Source of the DNA: UBA2943 sp946534895
GTDB taxonomy: Bacteria > Bacillota > Clostridia > Christensenellales > Aristaeellaceae
Direction: 5' to 3'
Length of the DNA: 64,000 bases
Assembly: GCA_946534895.1 (NCBI GenBank)
Contig: CAMNDE010000007.1
Location: 1-64,000, forward strand
Positions 34,034-43,119 of the stretch are shown piece by piece (the first letter of the stretch is position 1; every line of letters starts with the position of its first letter). Under the pieces are notes generated by a model. It searched no databases. It had not been told where the DNA came from and saw only the letters and a list, made by a program, of their open reading frames with translations. The translations under genes were made by a program, and so were the position numbers.

Positions 34034-35461
34034 TCAGCGCCATTCTTCCTCTTCCATGGGCAGTTCCATAAAGGCCGCCGCAATGGCCACCAGGCGGCGG
34101 GCATCCGCGTAGGTCCGGCTCTCGGCGAACACGCGCACGCGCGGCTCCGTTCCGGAGAAGCGGATGATGATCCAGCTGTCTTTGAAGTATACCTTGCAGC
34201 CGTCCATATAGCTCACATGATCGATTTCCAGGCCGAAGTCCGGCAGTTCATGCTGCTCCATCACCCGGGTCGAGATCATGGCCTTGCGCTCTTCCGTCAG
34301 TGCCCAGTCAAACTCGGCCATATGCATTTCGCCGAAGCGCTCATAGATTTCCTGCACCATTTTGCTCAGCGGCTTGCCTGTGACACAGAGCATTTCCACC
34401 AGCAGGCTGGCCGCGTACAGGCCGTCCTTGCCGGAGATATGCCCGCGCACCGTAAGACCGCCGGAGCTTTCGCCGCCGATCAGCGCGTCATGCTCGTCCA
34501 TGCCTGAAGAAATGTGCTTGAAGCCTACGGGCACTTCAATGCATTCCTCGCCGAAGGCCGCGGCCACCCGGTCCAGCAGGTGCGTGGTGGCAATATTGCG
34601 GACAGCGGCGCCGTGCCAGCCCTTGTAGCACAGCAGATAGTAGTACAGGAGCACCAGAATCTCATTGGCGGAGACATACTTGCCGCGCTCATCAATGATG
34701 CCCAGACGGTCCGCGTCGCCGTCCGTCGCAATGCCCACATCCGCGTGATGATCCCTCACCGATGCCTGCAGGTCCATGAGCGTTTCCGGGTTCGGCGCCG
34801 GCAGGTGTCCGCCGAAGAACGCATCATGACGGTCATTGATGACATCGATATCGCAGCGCGCCGTGTACAGGATGGTCTGCAGACCGCTGAGCGAGACGCC
34901 GAACATGGGATCCAGCACCACCCTGGGCCTGCGGCGGCGGATAGCATCCATGTCAATCTGCCGCAGAATGGAGTCCAGGTACATGTCCCGGGGATCGATG
35001 AACGTCAGGCGTCCGCTTGCCCTGGCCGCCTCAAACTCCATGTCCCGGATATCCTCAATGGCGTTTGCCTCGTCCTCAATGGGCTGCGTCACGGTCTCCA
35101 CAGCGTCGCGTCCGCCTCTTGTGAACAGCTTGATGCCGTTGTACACAGCCGGGTTATGGCTGGCCGTGACCATGGCGCCATAGGGCAGTTCCATCTGCTT
35201 GACAGTGAACATGATCTGCGGGGTCGGACAGGACAGGTTCACAAAGTATACCTTCACGCCCTCGCCCACTGCCACTTCCGAAAACCAGATGGCGCCTTCC
35301 CGGCTCAGAAAGCGCCGGTCATACCCGATGACAAGCCCGGTTTCCGCATGCCCTTCACGGACCATGCGCCGTGCCAGGGCGGCCGCCACCCTGCGGATGT
35401 TTTCCCGTGTAAACCCGTCGCCAATCACGGCTCTCCAGCCGCCGGTTCCAAACTTGACCAT
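34034..35461 (-). CDS. Phosphoglucomutase/phosphomannomutase family protein
   Basis: A 475-residue alpha-D-phosphohexomutase. The catalytic serine is S101 in TASHNP, the metal loop is DGDADR, the sugar-binding loop GGESSGG and the phosphate-binding loop RFSGTEP, in the usual four-domain order. It is shorter than classical Pgm and opens with FGTGGWRAVIG. It lies 12 bases after the GH94 phosphorylase gene. The two make biochemical sense together: the phosphorylase yields a sugar-1-phosphate and this mutase converts it to the 6-phosphate. For an acetylglucosamine substrate a dedicated mutase activity would be needed. Confidence 0.92.
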   Translation of the reverse strand: MVKFGTGGWRAVIGDGFTRENIRRVAAALARRMVREGHAETGLVIGYDRRFLSREGAIWFSEVAVGEGVKVYFVNLSCPTPQIMFTVKQMELPYGAMVTASHNPAVYNGIKLFTRGGRDAVETVTQPIEDEANAIEDIRDMEFEAARASGRLTFIDPRDMYLDSILRQIDMDAIRRRRPRVVLDPMFGVSLSGLQTILYTARCDIDVINDRHDAFFGGHLPAPNPETLMDLQASVRDHHADVGIATDGDADRLGIIDERGKYVSANEILVLLYYYLLCYKGWHGAAVRNIATTHLLDRVAAAFGEECIEVPVGFKHISSGMDEHDALIGGESSGGLTVRGHISGKDGLYAASLLVEMLCVTGKPLSKMVQEIYERFGEMHMAEFDWALTEERKAMISTRVMEQHELPDFGLEIDHVSYMDGCKVYFKDSWIIIRFSGTEPRVRVFAESRTYADARRLVAIAAAFMELPMEEEEWR

Positions 35462-35473
35462 GCTCTTTCCTCC

Positions 35474-37867
35474 TCAGCCCATTTCCACTTCAATCCTGTG
35501 CACGCCGGATTCAAACACCGGAACCGCGCTCATTTCCTTACCGTCCACCAGGATGCGGCGCACACCCTTTTCCACATGCGCCGGGTTGGTGACCTGAATA
35601 TCATACTCCGCCCCGCGCCACACGCGCTTTACGGAAAAGCCGTCCCAGTCCCCGGGAATGCACGGGTCCACCGTCAGGCCGTCAAACCCGGGCCGGATGC
35701 CCAGCATATACCGGGTAGCCGCATAATACGCCCAGCCGGCGGAACCGGTCATGAAAGGATGCCGTGCGCGTCCATGCGCCGTATGATCCCGGCCCATGAT
35801 GAACTGGCAGTAGGTATACGGTTCCGCCTGGCGCACTTCCATCTTGTCATTCTGGTTCTCGGGAAGCAGCGCATCATAGAACTTCATGGCCCGGCTGCCG
35901 CGGCCCAGCATGGCCTCCGCCACCCATGCCCAGGGATTGGGATGGGAGAAGACGGCACCGTTTTCCTTGATGCCCGGGTATACCCGCGTCACAAACCCGA
36001 TACTGTCATCCACGGTGACAAACGACGGCGCATTGAGCATGAGGCCCCAGGGCGTATACAGCCACTCGTCCACAGCGTCCATGCAGGACAGACCCTGCTC
36101 CCGGTCCGCGGTTCCGGAAACCACTGCCCAGGTATTGCTTTCCATGTGAACCTTGCCCTCTTTGGCTTCCCGGCTTCCGATGGGCCGTCCGTCCGCGGTA
36201 AAGCCGCGGAGGAACCATTCCCCGTTCCAGAGCACCTTCCGGCAGGTCTCTGCCATCCCGTCACGCAGGCGCGTATACTTTTCCACATCTTCCTCAAGCC
36301 CCTGGGCCCTTGCCGCGTCCAGGAAATGATTCGTGGCCCATACCAGGAGGAACGCGACCATGGCGCTCTCGCCGCCGCCCAGATTCAGACAGTCATTCCA
36401 GTCCGCGCGCAGGCCCTTCGTGATGCCGTGACTGCCCAGCTGGCTGTAGGAAAAGTCCAGGGAATGCTTCATGTGCTCCCATACCGTGCCCTCGCCCTTG
36501 TCGGCAAAGGGGATGACTTTCCGGAACACGGAAAGATCCCCGCACTCCCGCACATACTCCACAATGGCGGGGATCAGCCACAGCGCGTCATCCGCGCAGG
36601 CGTCCTTCAGGCCGTGCTGCACGCTCTCCCGGTCCGGCTGCGGCACCACGGTCGGGCTCTTGAACGCCGGTGCTTCGTGCTCTTCAAAGGCGGCGGGATC
36701 AAACAGATGCAGACCATAGCCCGCGGACATCTGTCCGTGCAGCAGCTGGTCCAGGCGCAGCCAGCAGCCCTCCGGCTCCGAGTGCGGAATGCACATGGCG
36801 TCCTGGGCCGTATCCCGGTATCCCAGGCCCGTCCGGCCGCCCACTTCAATGAAGGAGGAGAACCGGGAAAAGAGCACGTTGATCTCGCTCTGGTACAGGT
36901 TCCAGATGTTCAGCGAGCGGTTCATATTCTCATGCGGCGTCTTCACCTGCAGTACATTCAGGCGCTCATCCCAGAACCGGCGCAGCTCCGCGAACGCCCG
37001 GTCCGTGCCCGCCTCGTCATATACGCGGCGCGCGCGCTCAATGGCCCGCTCACTGCCGGTGCCGAGATAGAAAAGCACTCTTGCTTCCTCACCGGGCTGC
37101 AGCACCAGCCGCTTTTCCAGCGCGCCGCAGGGATTACCGCCCAGTTCCGTGCTTCCCGAGAGCGTTCCCTTTTCCACGCCCAGCGGATTGCGCTCCGTGC
37201 GGTAGCTGCCCATAAAGCGGTCCCGGACACCGTCAAAGCTGTCCGGCTCAAAATTGCCGGCCAGGAACTGCCAGGAATCCGGCTCATAGTGGTATTCGCA
37301 CAGGCAGGCACCGTCCCTGTAGTGCGAGCCCGCGCAGTACAGGCTCATCTGGAAATTCTGGTTGTCGATCTCGATAAGATGGAACGAAAACTCCACATAC
37401 CCGTATACGCTCAGACTGCGTACACGGTCGGACTCATTGCGCAGACGCACGTCAAAGATTTCCACCGGATCCTCCCTGCCCGCTTCCCGGGGAATGAACA
37501 GGGTCTGGCTTGCGCTGATCCCGTCATACCGGCAGCGGTACACGGAATAGCTCAGCCCGTGCCGTGCCTCATACTCGGCCTCATCCAGCTTCAGGCCCAC
37601 GGGCTGCCAGCTCACTGACCAGTACTTTCCGCTGTCATGGTCCCTGAGATACACCCAGTGTCCCGGATAGTCCAGCTGTACACCGTTGGGCCGGAAGCGC
37701 GTGATCCGGTGATGCTCCGGGCTGTCCAGCCAGCAGTATCCGCCGGCGTTATGGGAAACCACGGCGCCCATGCGCTGGGTGCCCAGATAATTGGTCAGCG
37801 ACTGCGGGCAGTCCACCCGGTCAATGACATATTCCCTGGCTGCGTCATCAAAATAACCGTATCGCAT
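35474..37867 (-). CDS. GH94 disaccharide phosphorylase (N,N-diacetylchitobiose phosphorylase-like)
   Basis: A 797-residue inverting phosphorylase that splits a beta-linked disaccharide with phosphate. It starts MRYGYFDDAAREYV and contains SHNAGGYCWLDSPEHHRITRFRPN. GGRTGLGYRDTAQDAM and GLRADWNDCLNLGGGE hold the general acid Asp at 492, the same number I recall for the Vibrio chitobiose enzyme. The overall wording is closer to chitobiose phosphorylase than to cellobiose phosphorylase, but specificity is inference. No signal peptide, so it is cytoplasmic. An extended -10 promoter lies at 37904-37912. Operon with the phosphohexomutase. Confidence 0.87.
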   Translation of the reverse strand: MRYGYFDDAAREYVIDRVDCPQSLTNYLGTQRMGAVVSHNAGGYCWLDSPEHHRITRFRPNGVQLDYPGHWVYLRDHDSGKYWSVSWQPVGLKLDEAEYEARHGLSYSVYRCRYDGISASQTLFIPREAGREDPVEIFDVRLRNESDRVRSLSVYGYVEFSFHLIEIDNQNFQMSLYCAGSHYRDGACLCEYHYEPDSWQFLAGNFEPDSFDGVRDRFMGSYRTERNPLGVEKGTLSGSTELGGNPCGALEKRLVLQPGEEARVLFYLGTGSERAIERARRVYDEAGTDRAFAELRRFWDERLNVLQVKTPHENMNRSLNIWNLYQSEINVLFSRFSSFIEVGGRTGLGYRDTAQDAMCIPHSEPEGCWLRLDQLLHGQMSAGYGLHLFDPAAFEEHEAPAFKSPTVVPQPDRESVQHGLKDACADDALWLIPAIVEYVRECGDLSVFRKVIPFADKGEGTVWEHMKHSLDFSYSQLGSHGITKGLRADWNDCLNLGGGESAMVAFLLVWATNHFLDAARAQGLEEDVEKYTRLRDGMAETCRKVLWNGEWFLRGFTADGRPIGSREAKEGKVHMESNTWAVVSGTADREQGLSCMDAVDEWLYTPWGLMLNAPSFVTVDDSIGFVTRVYPGIKENGAVFSHPNPWAWVAEAMLGRGSRAMKFYDALLPENQNDKMEVRQAEPYTYCQFIMGRDHTAHGRARHPFMTGSAGWAYYAATRYMLGIRPGFDGLTVDPCIPGDWDGFSVKRVWRGAEYDIQVTNPAHVEKGVRRILVDGKEMSAVPVFESGVHRIEVEMG

Positions 37868-37903
37868 ATGAACGCTCCTTATATGTTTGATTCATGTGAA
37901 GCC

Positions 37904-37912
37904 ATTATACCA
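37904..37912 (-). promoter_or_regulatory. Extended -10 promoter of the GH94-mutase operon
   Basis: The minus strand reads TGG-TATAAT (37912-37904), an extended -10. The -35 region (TTAATC, 37932-37927) is weak and overlaps the end of the upstream channel gene. Confidence 0.7.
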
Positions 37913-37928
37913 GATACCTCTCCCCTGA

Positions 37929-38900
37929 TTAAGCCCTGTTCCCCGTCTCCCGCGTCACGCCCACGGGATACACTTCCAGCACATCATCCATCGCGATCTG
38001 TTCACTGCCCGCGGGCCGGATCACGTCGTGCCCGCGGCGGATCAGGAGTACCATCATGCCGTACTTCTGCTCCACTTCCGCGCAGGTCCGGCCGATCCAG
38101 TGGCTGTCCAGATCAATGCGCACGCTGATCGTGCTCCGCTCCAGCGGGTTCCCGGACGCCTGGGCTTCCTGGTACTGCTCCACAAATCCGGCTGAAATAA
38201 TACCGGTGGGAATGGCCACCGCAAACACCCCGAGAAAGGACAGGACCACCGCAAAGATCTTCCCCAGCAGTGTCACCGGATACACGTCGCCATACCCCAC
38301 GGTCAGCAGGGCTGACACGCTCCACCACATGCCCGACAGCGCATTGCTGAACTTGTCCGGCTGCGCCTCATGCTCCAGGGAGTACATGCACAGGGAGGAG
38401 AACAGCATGAGAATCAGGATAATGACCAGGGAGGACACAATCTGGTTCCGCTTTTCCCGGATAACGGACGCGATGACATTGAACGAGTCCATGGCCGCAT
38501 TGATCCTAAACAGGTGAAAGATGCGCACCACGCGCAGCATGCGCAGTGCCACCGCACCGGTCAGGAAAAAGAAGGGCAGTATGGTCAGGAGCTCCACGAT
38601 CCCGTCCATGGAAACCGCGAACCGGACGCGCGCGCCTGCCGGGCTTTTCCCGGGGTACAGAAACGGCGCTGTCCAGAGCCGCAGGAGATACTCCACCAGG
38701 AAAAAGCCCAGGGTCAGCCACTCCACCACGTGCAGCCATCCGGTATAGGGCTTCATGGCGTCAAAGGTGGCAAGAAAGGTTACCGAGATGTTCAGAAGAA
38801 TGACCAGCACAAGCACCATGTCATACATCCGGCTCGGCCGGTCACTGAGATTCCCGATCTGGATGATGTCAAAGATCCGTTTTCTGCTCGATTCGTTCAT
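37929..38900 (-). CDS. Voltage-gated-type potassium channel with C-terminal regulatory domain
   Basis: A 323-residue six-helix channel. Hydrophobic segments S1-S3 span about 25-115, S4 has regularly spaced arginines (R120, R123, R126, R132 in ALRMLRVVRIFHLFRI), S5 is near 155-175, the selectivity filter is TVGYGD (200-205), and S6 is near 210-235. The C-terminal 75 residues resemble a TrkA-C (RCK_C) ligand domain. It is encoded 3 bases after the FGGY kinase stop, so the two are co-transcribed, an unexpected partner for a sugar kinase. Confidence 0.92.
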   Translation of the reverse strand: MNESSRKRIFDIIQIGNLSDRPSRMYDMVLVLVILLNISVTFLATFDAMKPYTGWLHVVEWLTLGFFLVEYLLRLWTAPFLYPGKSPAGARVRFAVSMDGIVELLTILPFFFLTGAVALRMLRVVRIFHLFRINAAMDSFNVIASVIREKRNQIVSSLVIILILMLFSSLCMYSLEHEAQPDKFSNALSGMWWSVSALLTVGYGDVYPVTLLGKIFAVVLSFLGVFAVAIPTGIISAGFVEQYQEAQASGNPLERSTISVRIDLDSHWIGRTCAEVEQKYGMMVLLIRRGHDVIRPAGSEQIAMDDVLEVYPVGVTRETGNRA

Positions 38901-38903
38901 GCC

Positions 38904-40502
38904 TTACCTCAATTCATGCATGATCCGGGAGTCACGCCCGAAGTATCCGGCCAGTTCCCGGTAGCGTGCATAGATTTCCTCATAAGCCCCGGCCTGCACG
39001 GGCTTCAGCTCCGCGACCTCCTTTTCCGCCATGGCCGCGGACGCTTTCTCCACGTCTGCATGCACACCGCTCATGACCGAGGCCACCAGCGCAGAGCCCT
39101 GAGCGGACCCTTCCTCACAGCGGCTGACCAGTACCGGGCGTCCCAGTATATCCGCAAGCAGCTGCATCATACCCGGGCTTTTGTGCGCCACGCCGCCGGT
39201 GGCGATCACGCGGCCGATATGCAGACCACCCGTCTCCAGGTGCTCAAGGCACTGGCGCACCGACATGCACACCGCTTCCATCAGCGCGCGGCACACCTGA
39301 TACGGCGTCGTGTTCAGGCGCAGACCGAGGATCATCCCGGTCAGGTCCGGGTCCGACAGAAGACAGCGGTCGCCGTTGAACCAGGGCAGTGCCATGAGCC
39401 CGCCCGCGCCGGGCGGCAGCTTCAGCGCCTCCTGAACCAGGTACGCCTGCCCCTGCATGCCCTGCTCCTCTGCCTGACGGAACACGTCCTCCGGTACCGC
39501 CTGGTTCAGGTGCCAGGCCAGGATTTCCCCGAAGGAATGATTGATCTCATAGGAGGTGAGCCCCGGCACGATCCCGTCCCTGGCAAGGCCGGCCACTCCG
39601 CCCAGGCATTTCAGGGTTCCGGACTGCAGCAGATGACAGGCGCTCGTGCCCAGAATGCTCACCACGTCGCCGTCCTGGATCCCGCCCACCTGAAGCACCG
39701 GCGTATGGCTGTCCGTCAGTCCCGCACCCACCGGCATGCCTTCCGGCAGTGAAAGCTTCCGCGCCATTTCCGGGCACAGTCGTCCGGCCATGCCCAGCAC
39801 CGGCACCACACGTCCGTCGAACAGCCGGTGCTCAAACCCGGCAAACTCGCTTTCGATCTCCGCAAACATTCCCCTGGGAAACCCGTCCTGATACAGATTC
39901 TTGTACAGCGCATAGCTGAGGCTCCGGACCTTTTCGCCTACGAGCAGGGAGATCAGCCAGTCCCCGGCTTCCATATACGCATCCATCCGCTCATAGACTT
40001 CCGCGTCCCTGCGGGCAGTCTGCAGAAGCTTCGGTGCCAGCCATTCCGCCGACAGCCGGCCGCCTGACATGTCCAGCCATGCAACACCCCTGCGCCGGAG
40101 CATGTCGGTCAGCTCCCGCGCTTCTTCAGCGGCGTGATGCTTCCACAGTTTGATCATGGCCTCGCCGCGATCGGGATATGCCCCGCTCAGCGGCTGCAGC
40201 TGCGCGTCCACCGGAAGACAGGTCGTGCATGTAAAGTCCATGGAAAGGCCTGCAATCTCCTCATTCTCCACGCCTCCATGCTCCAGAAGCTTCTGTATGC
40301 ATTCCGTCATGGCGCTGAGATAGTCCTCCGGCCGCTGCAGGGCCGTGCCCGGCATGGCCTCACGGCCGTCCGGCAGAAACCTGTCCATGATGCCCGAGGC
40401 ATAGGTGCTCACGCTGCGCGCATGCACATGCCCGGTCTCCGTATCCGCCAATACGGCCCGCGCTGAAAGCGTGCCGAAATCCATTCCAATCACATATGCC
40501 AT
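38904..40502 (-). CDS. FGGY carbohydrate kinase (ribulokinase-like)
   Basis: A 532-residue sugar kinase. The phosphate-1 loop IGMDFGTLSARAVLAD (residues 4-19) is the pattern of AraB-type ribulokinases. STCTTCLPVD-like segments, SILGTSACHLL (phosphate-2) and ATGGVAHKSPGMMQLLADI (adenosine motif) follow. L-ribulose is the most likely substrate, though no araA or araD is nearby, so another ketose is possible. The ATG at 40502 is chosen because the family's N-terminus begins there; the RBS is only a GGTGG. It heads a unit with the channel gene. Confidence 0.85.
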   Translation of the reverse strand: MAYVIGMDFGTLSARAVLADTETGHVHARSVSTYASGIMDRFLPDGREAMPGTALQRPEDYLSAMTECIQKLLEHGGVENEEIAGLSMDFTCTTCLPVDAQLQPLSGAYPDRGEAMIKLWKHHAAEEARELTDMLRRRGVAWLDMSGGRLSAEWLAPKLLQTARRDAEVYERMDAYMEAGDWLISLLVGEKVRSLSYALYKNLYQDGFPRGMFAEIESEFAGFEHRLFDGRVVPVLGMAGRLCPEMARKLSLPEGMPVGAGLTDSHTPVLQVGGIQDGDVVSILGTSACHLLQSGTLKCLGGVAGLARDGIVPGLTSYEINHSFGEILAWHLNQAVPEDVFRQAEEQGMQGQAYLVQEALKLPPGAGGLMALPWFNGDRCLLSDPDLTGMILGLRLNTTPYQVCRALMEAVCMSVRQCLEHLETGGLHIGRVIATGGVAHKSPGMMQLLADILGRPVLVSRCEEGSAQGSALVASVMSGVHADVEKASAAMAEKEVAELKPVQAGAYEEIYARYRELAGYFGRDSRIMHELR

Positions 40503-40805
40503 AGATGCCACCGTATCCCGTTTTTTCCTCCCTGCCCGCACACTGCAGACAGGCGCGTGCCAGTACCCGTTCGATTCAGGATGCATGCAGATGCACCATT
40601 CCTCTGTGGACTTTCGCCGCGCCGGTTCCATTCCCTTCCGCTTCCGGAAAAAACAGCGCTTTCACTCGGAGCATTCCCGAAAAACCATGTTTCATGGTAT
40701 ACTTGCATCAGCCAATTCCGCGTCAGGCGCTGCCTGCAGACAAGTACACAGTAAGCGGCACGCCTGTTTTTCAGATTCCCAGGAACGGAAAGGAAGATAT
40801 ACTTT
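40503..40805. other. 303-base divergent intergenic region
   Basis: Separates the FGGY kinase and the flavin reductase gene. It contains an extended -10 box for the rightward genes (listed separately). No convincing leftward promoter, terminator or RNA structure was seen. Short open frames here lack ribosome binding sites. Confidence 0.5.
40695..40703 (+). promoter_or_regulatory. Extended -10 promoter for the flavin reductase-M48 unit
   Basis: TGG-TATACT at 40695-40703, with no clear -35 (TCCCGA at the expected place). About 100 bases upstream of the flavin reductase start. Confidence 0.5.
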
Positions 40806-41330
40806 ATGAAAGAAATGATCCAGGCATCCGATTACGCAGGCCTTATCATGGATTCGCTGCCCAGAGGCATTCTGCTCAACACGCAGGCTGACAAGTTCAA
40901 CAGCATGGTCATCGGCTGGGGACATATGGGCGTGATCTGGGGCCTGCCCACCTTCACCGTGTATGTGCGTCAGAGCCGGTTCACCAGAGAGCAGCTGGAC
41001 AGGACGCAGGCATTCACCATTTCCGCGCCTCTGGAAGGCGCACTCAGCCGGGAAGCTTTCCAGATCCTCGGCTCCCAGTCCGGCCGCGACCTGGACAAGG
41101 AAAAAGCCGCGCACCTCACCCTGTCCGAGCCGGTCCAAAACGGCGTGCCCGGGATCAAGGAATACCCGCTGACCCTGGAATGCCGCGTGCTCTACCGGCA
41201 GGATGAGGAACTGAAGTTCATGACGGAGGAAGTCCGCAGGAAATACTACAGCTATCCCGGCGGCGCGGAGGATTTCCACACCATGTATATCGGGGAGATT
41301 GTCAGCGCGTACATCATCCGGGAGGCCTGA
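40806..41330 (+). CDS. Flavin reductase family protein
   Basis: A 174-residue split-barrel FMN-binding protein. The family features are MDSLPRGILLNTQADKFNSMVIGWGHMG, then the VYVRQSRFTREQL and FTISAPL strands and SGRDLDKEK. It probably reduces or binds FMN. Partners such as flavoprotein oxygen reductases or nitroreductases are suggested by the neighbours at 42.6 kb and 27.8 kb, but this is inference. RBS GGAAAGGA precedes the ATG. The M48 gene follows after 2 bases. Confidence 0.87.
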   Translation: MKEMIQASDYAGLIMDSLPRGILLNTQADKFNSMVIGWGHMGVIWGLPTFTVYVRQSRFTREQLDRTQAFTISAPLEGALSREAFQILGSQSGRDLDKEKAAHLTLSEPVQNGVPGIKEYPLTLECRVLYRQDEELKFMTEEVRRKYYSYPGGAEDFHTMYIGEIVSAYIIREA

Positions 41331-41332
41331 GC

Positions 41333-42553
41333 ATGAAAGCACTGGTCCTTGCCGTATTCGCCGCGGCCTTTGTGTACCGCCTGTTCCTGAACCGGTTATC
41401 CGCGCGGTCCATGCGCAATCCCATGCCGGCCAATGTGGCCGATGTCTATGACGAAAATGCATACCGGAAATGGAAAAGCTACAAATCGGAGCGCCTGCGC
41501 TTTGATGTGCTGACCGAAAGCGTCACCTTTGTCGTGGAGCTCCTGCTGCTCCTCTTCAACGTGCATGCCGCGTTTGCCGCCCTGTTTCCCGCGGGCTGGT
41601 TCTTCCAGGCCTTTGCCGTTGTGCTTCTGGAAAGCCTAGCCGGTCTGCTTCTCCTGCCGCTGAGCTATTATGACACCATGCATATCGAGGAGAAGTACGG
41701 GTTCAACCGGTCCACGCGGAAAACCTTTGCCGCAGACCAGGCAAAGGAGTTTCTCATCAGTCTCCTGGTCATGACCGGGATTGCCGGCATCCTCGGCTTC
41801 CTGCACCTGTGGCTCGGCGACCGGCTTATTGCCGTGTTCGCCCTGGTCATGTTCCTGCTGGTTCTCCTGATTTCCTTCCTCTACCCCTATTTCAGCCGCA
41901 TCTTCAACCGCTTCACGGACCTTGAGGACGGAGAACTGAAAGAGAAGCTGACCGCGCTCCTGACAAAGCATGGCTTCCAGGTGCGCGCCATTCAGGTCAT
42001 GGATGCGTCCCGGCGCACGTCCAGAAGCAATGCCTACTTCACCGGCTTCGGAAAAACCAAAACCATTGTCCTGTACGACACGCTGGTGGAAGCCATGACA
42101 CCGGATGAAATCTGTGCCGTGTTCGCCCATGAGATGGGCCACGGCCTGCACAGGGACACCCTGAAGAATCAGGCGCTTTCCGTTGTGCAGATTACGATCC
42201 TGGCGGTGATGGCCTGGCTGGTGGTGCGCACCGATGCCTTTTTCACCGGTTTCGGGTTCTCCTTCGTGAATTACGGGTTTGCCCTGTTCCTGATCTCCAC
42301 CGGCTTTTCCCTGATCAGCCCGCTGTGGGGGCTGCTGACCGGCTGGCGCTCGCGCCTTGCGGAGTATGCAGCGGATGCCCAGGCGGTGGAGGAAGGCTAC
42401 GGCGACACGCTCATTGCCGCACTCAAGAAGCTTGCCCGGGAAAACCTGTCGGACCTTTCCCCTTCCCCGCTTCTGGTGAAGCTGGAATACTCCCATCCCA
42501 CCCTGAGCCAGCGCATCTGCGCCATAGAAAAGCGCATGCGCGGCACAGCCTGA
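41333..42553 (+). CDS. M48 family zinc metallopeptidase (Ste24-like)
   Basis: A 406-residue membrane protease. The zinc motif HEMGH is at 266-270 and a third ligand glutamate lies in SRLAEYAADAQA. Several transmembrane segments (about 63-83, 88-110, 140-158, 165-184, 285-305, 312-335) flank the catalytic domain, as in CAAX protease Ste24. In bacteria such enzymes act in membrane protein quality control. Three stretches (NPMPANVADVYD, YRKWKSYKSER, IEEKYGFNRST) match the Ste24 N-terminal region. Overall length fits. Confidence 0.93.
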   Translation: MKALVLAVFAAAFVYRLFLNRLSARSMRNPMPANVADVYDENAYRKWKSYKSERLRFDVLTESVTFVVELLLLLFNVHAAFAALFPAGWFFQAFAVVLLESLAGLLLLPLSYYDTMHIEEKYGFNRSTRKTFAADQAKEFLISLLVMTGIAGILGFLHLWLGDRLIAVFALVMFLLVLLISFLYPYFSRIFNRFTDLEDGELKEKLTALLTKHGFQVRAIQVMDASRRTSRSNAYFTGFGKTKTIVLYDTLVEAMTPDEICAVFAHEMGHGLHRDTLKNQALSVVQITILAVMAWLVVRTDAFFTGFGFSFVNYGFALFLISTGFSLISPLWGLLTGWRSRLAEYAADAQAVEEGYGDTLIAALKKLARENLSDLSPSPLLVKLEYSHPTLSQRICAIEKRMRGTA

Positions 42554-42586
42554 GTTACACGAAACCATGCAAAGGAGGCGTATCAA

Positions 42587-43081
42587 ATGAACAGCATCAC
42601 GCACCGCACCAGCATCCGGAAGTATCAGGACAGGCCTGTGGAACACGAAAAGATCGAAGCCATGCTCCGTGCCGCCATGCAGGCGCCGTCGGCGGGGAAC
42701 CAGCAGCCCTGGGAGTTCTACGTGATCGAGGACAGGACCATGCTGGAAGCGCTCTCTGACGTGCATCCCTATGCCGGCATGGTCAGACATGCGCCGGCCG
42801 CCATTGTCTCCGCCTACCGCAGGGAATGCTGGATGCCCGCGTATGCGCAGATTGATCTTTCCATTGCCATGGAAAACCTCTGGCTGGAAACGGATCAGCT
42901 GGGCCTGGGCGGCGTCTGGCTGGGCATCGCCCCGCTGGAAGACCGGATGCAGGCCGTGGAAAGGATTGTCGGCATGCCGGACTCACTCCGTGCCTTTGCC
43001 ATCTTCCCCTTCGGCTATCCGGCCGAGGAACGCGTTCAGCAGGACCGGTTTGAACCCGAACGGATCCACTGGATCGGATAA
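42587..43081 (+). CDS. Nitroreductase family protein
   Basis: A 164-residue FMN-dependent oxidoreductase. It begins with the RTSIRKYQDRPVEHEKIEAMLRA pattern and APSAGNQQPWEFYV, the FMN phosphate-binding signature, and has the GLGGVWLGIAP motif near residue 108. It is the short subtype common in Clostridia; physiological substrate unknown. RBS AAAGGAGGCG precedes the ATG, 33 bases after the M48 gene. Confidence 0.93.
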   Translation: MNSITHRTSIRKYQDRPVEHEKIEAMLRAAMQAPSAGNQQPWEFYVIEDRTMLEALSDVHPYAGMVRHAPAAIVSAYRRECWMPAYAQIDLSIAMENLWLETDQLGLGGVWLGIAPLEDRMQAVERIVGMPDSLRAFAIFPFGYPAEERVQQDRFEPERIHWIG

Positions 43082-43119
43082 GGCACGGACCCGTACAATT
43101 CAAAGAGGAGGGCAGAAGC

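Noticed and set aside
29010..40502. The sugar-catabolic genes as a polysaccharide utilisation locus of the Bacteroides type.
   Set aside because: No SusC/SusD pair, no signal peptides on the enzymes and no dedicated regulator; several separate promoters and terminators interrupt the run.
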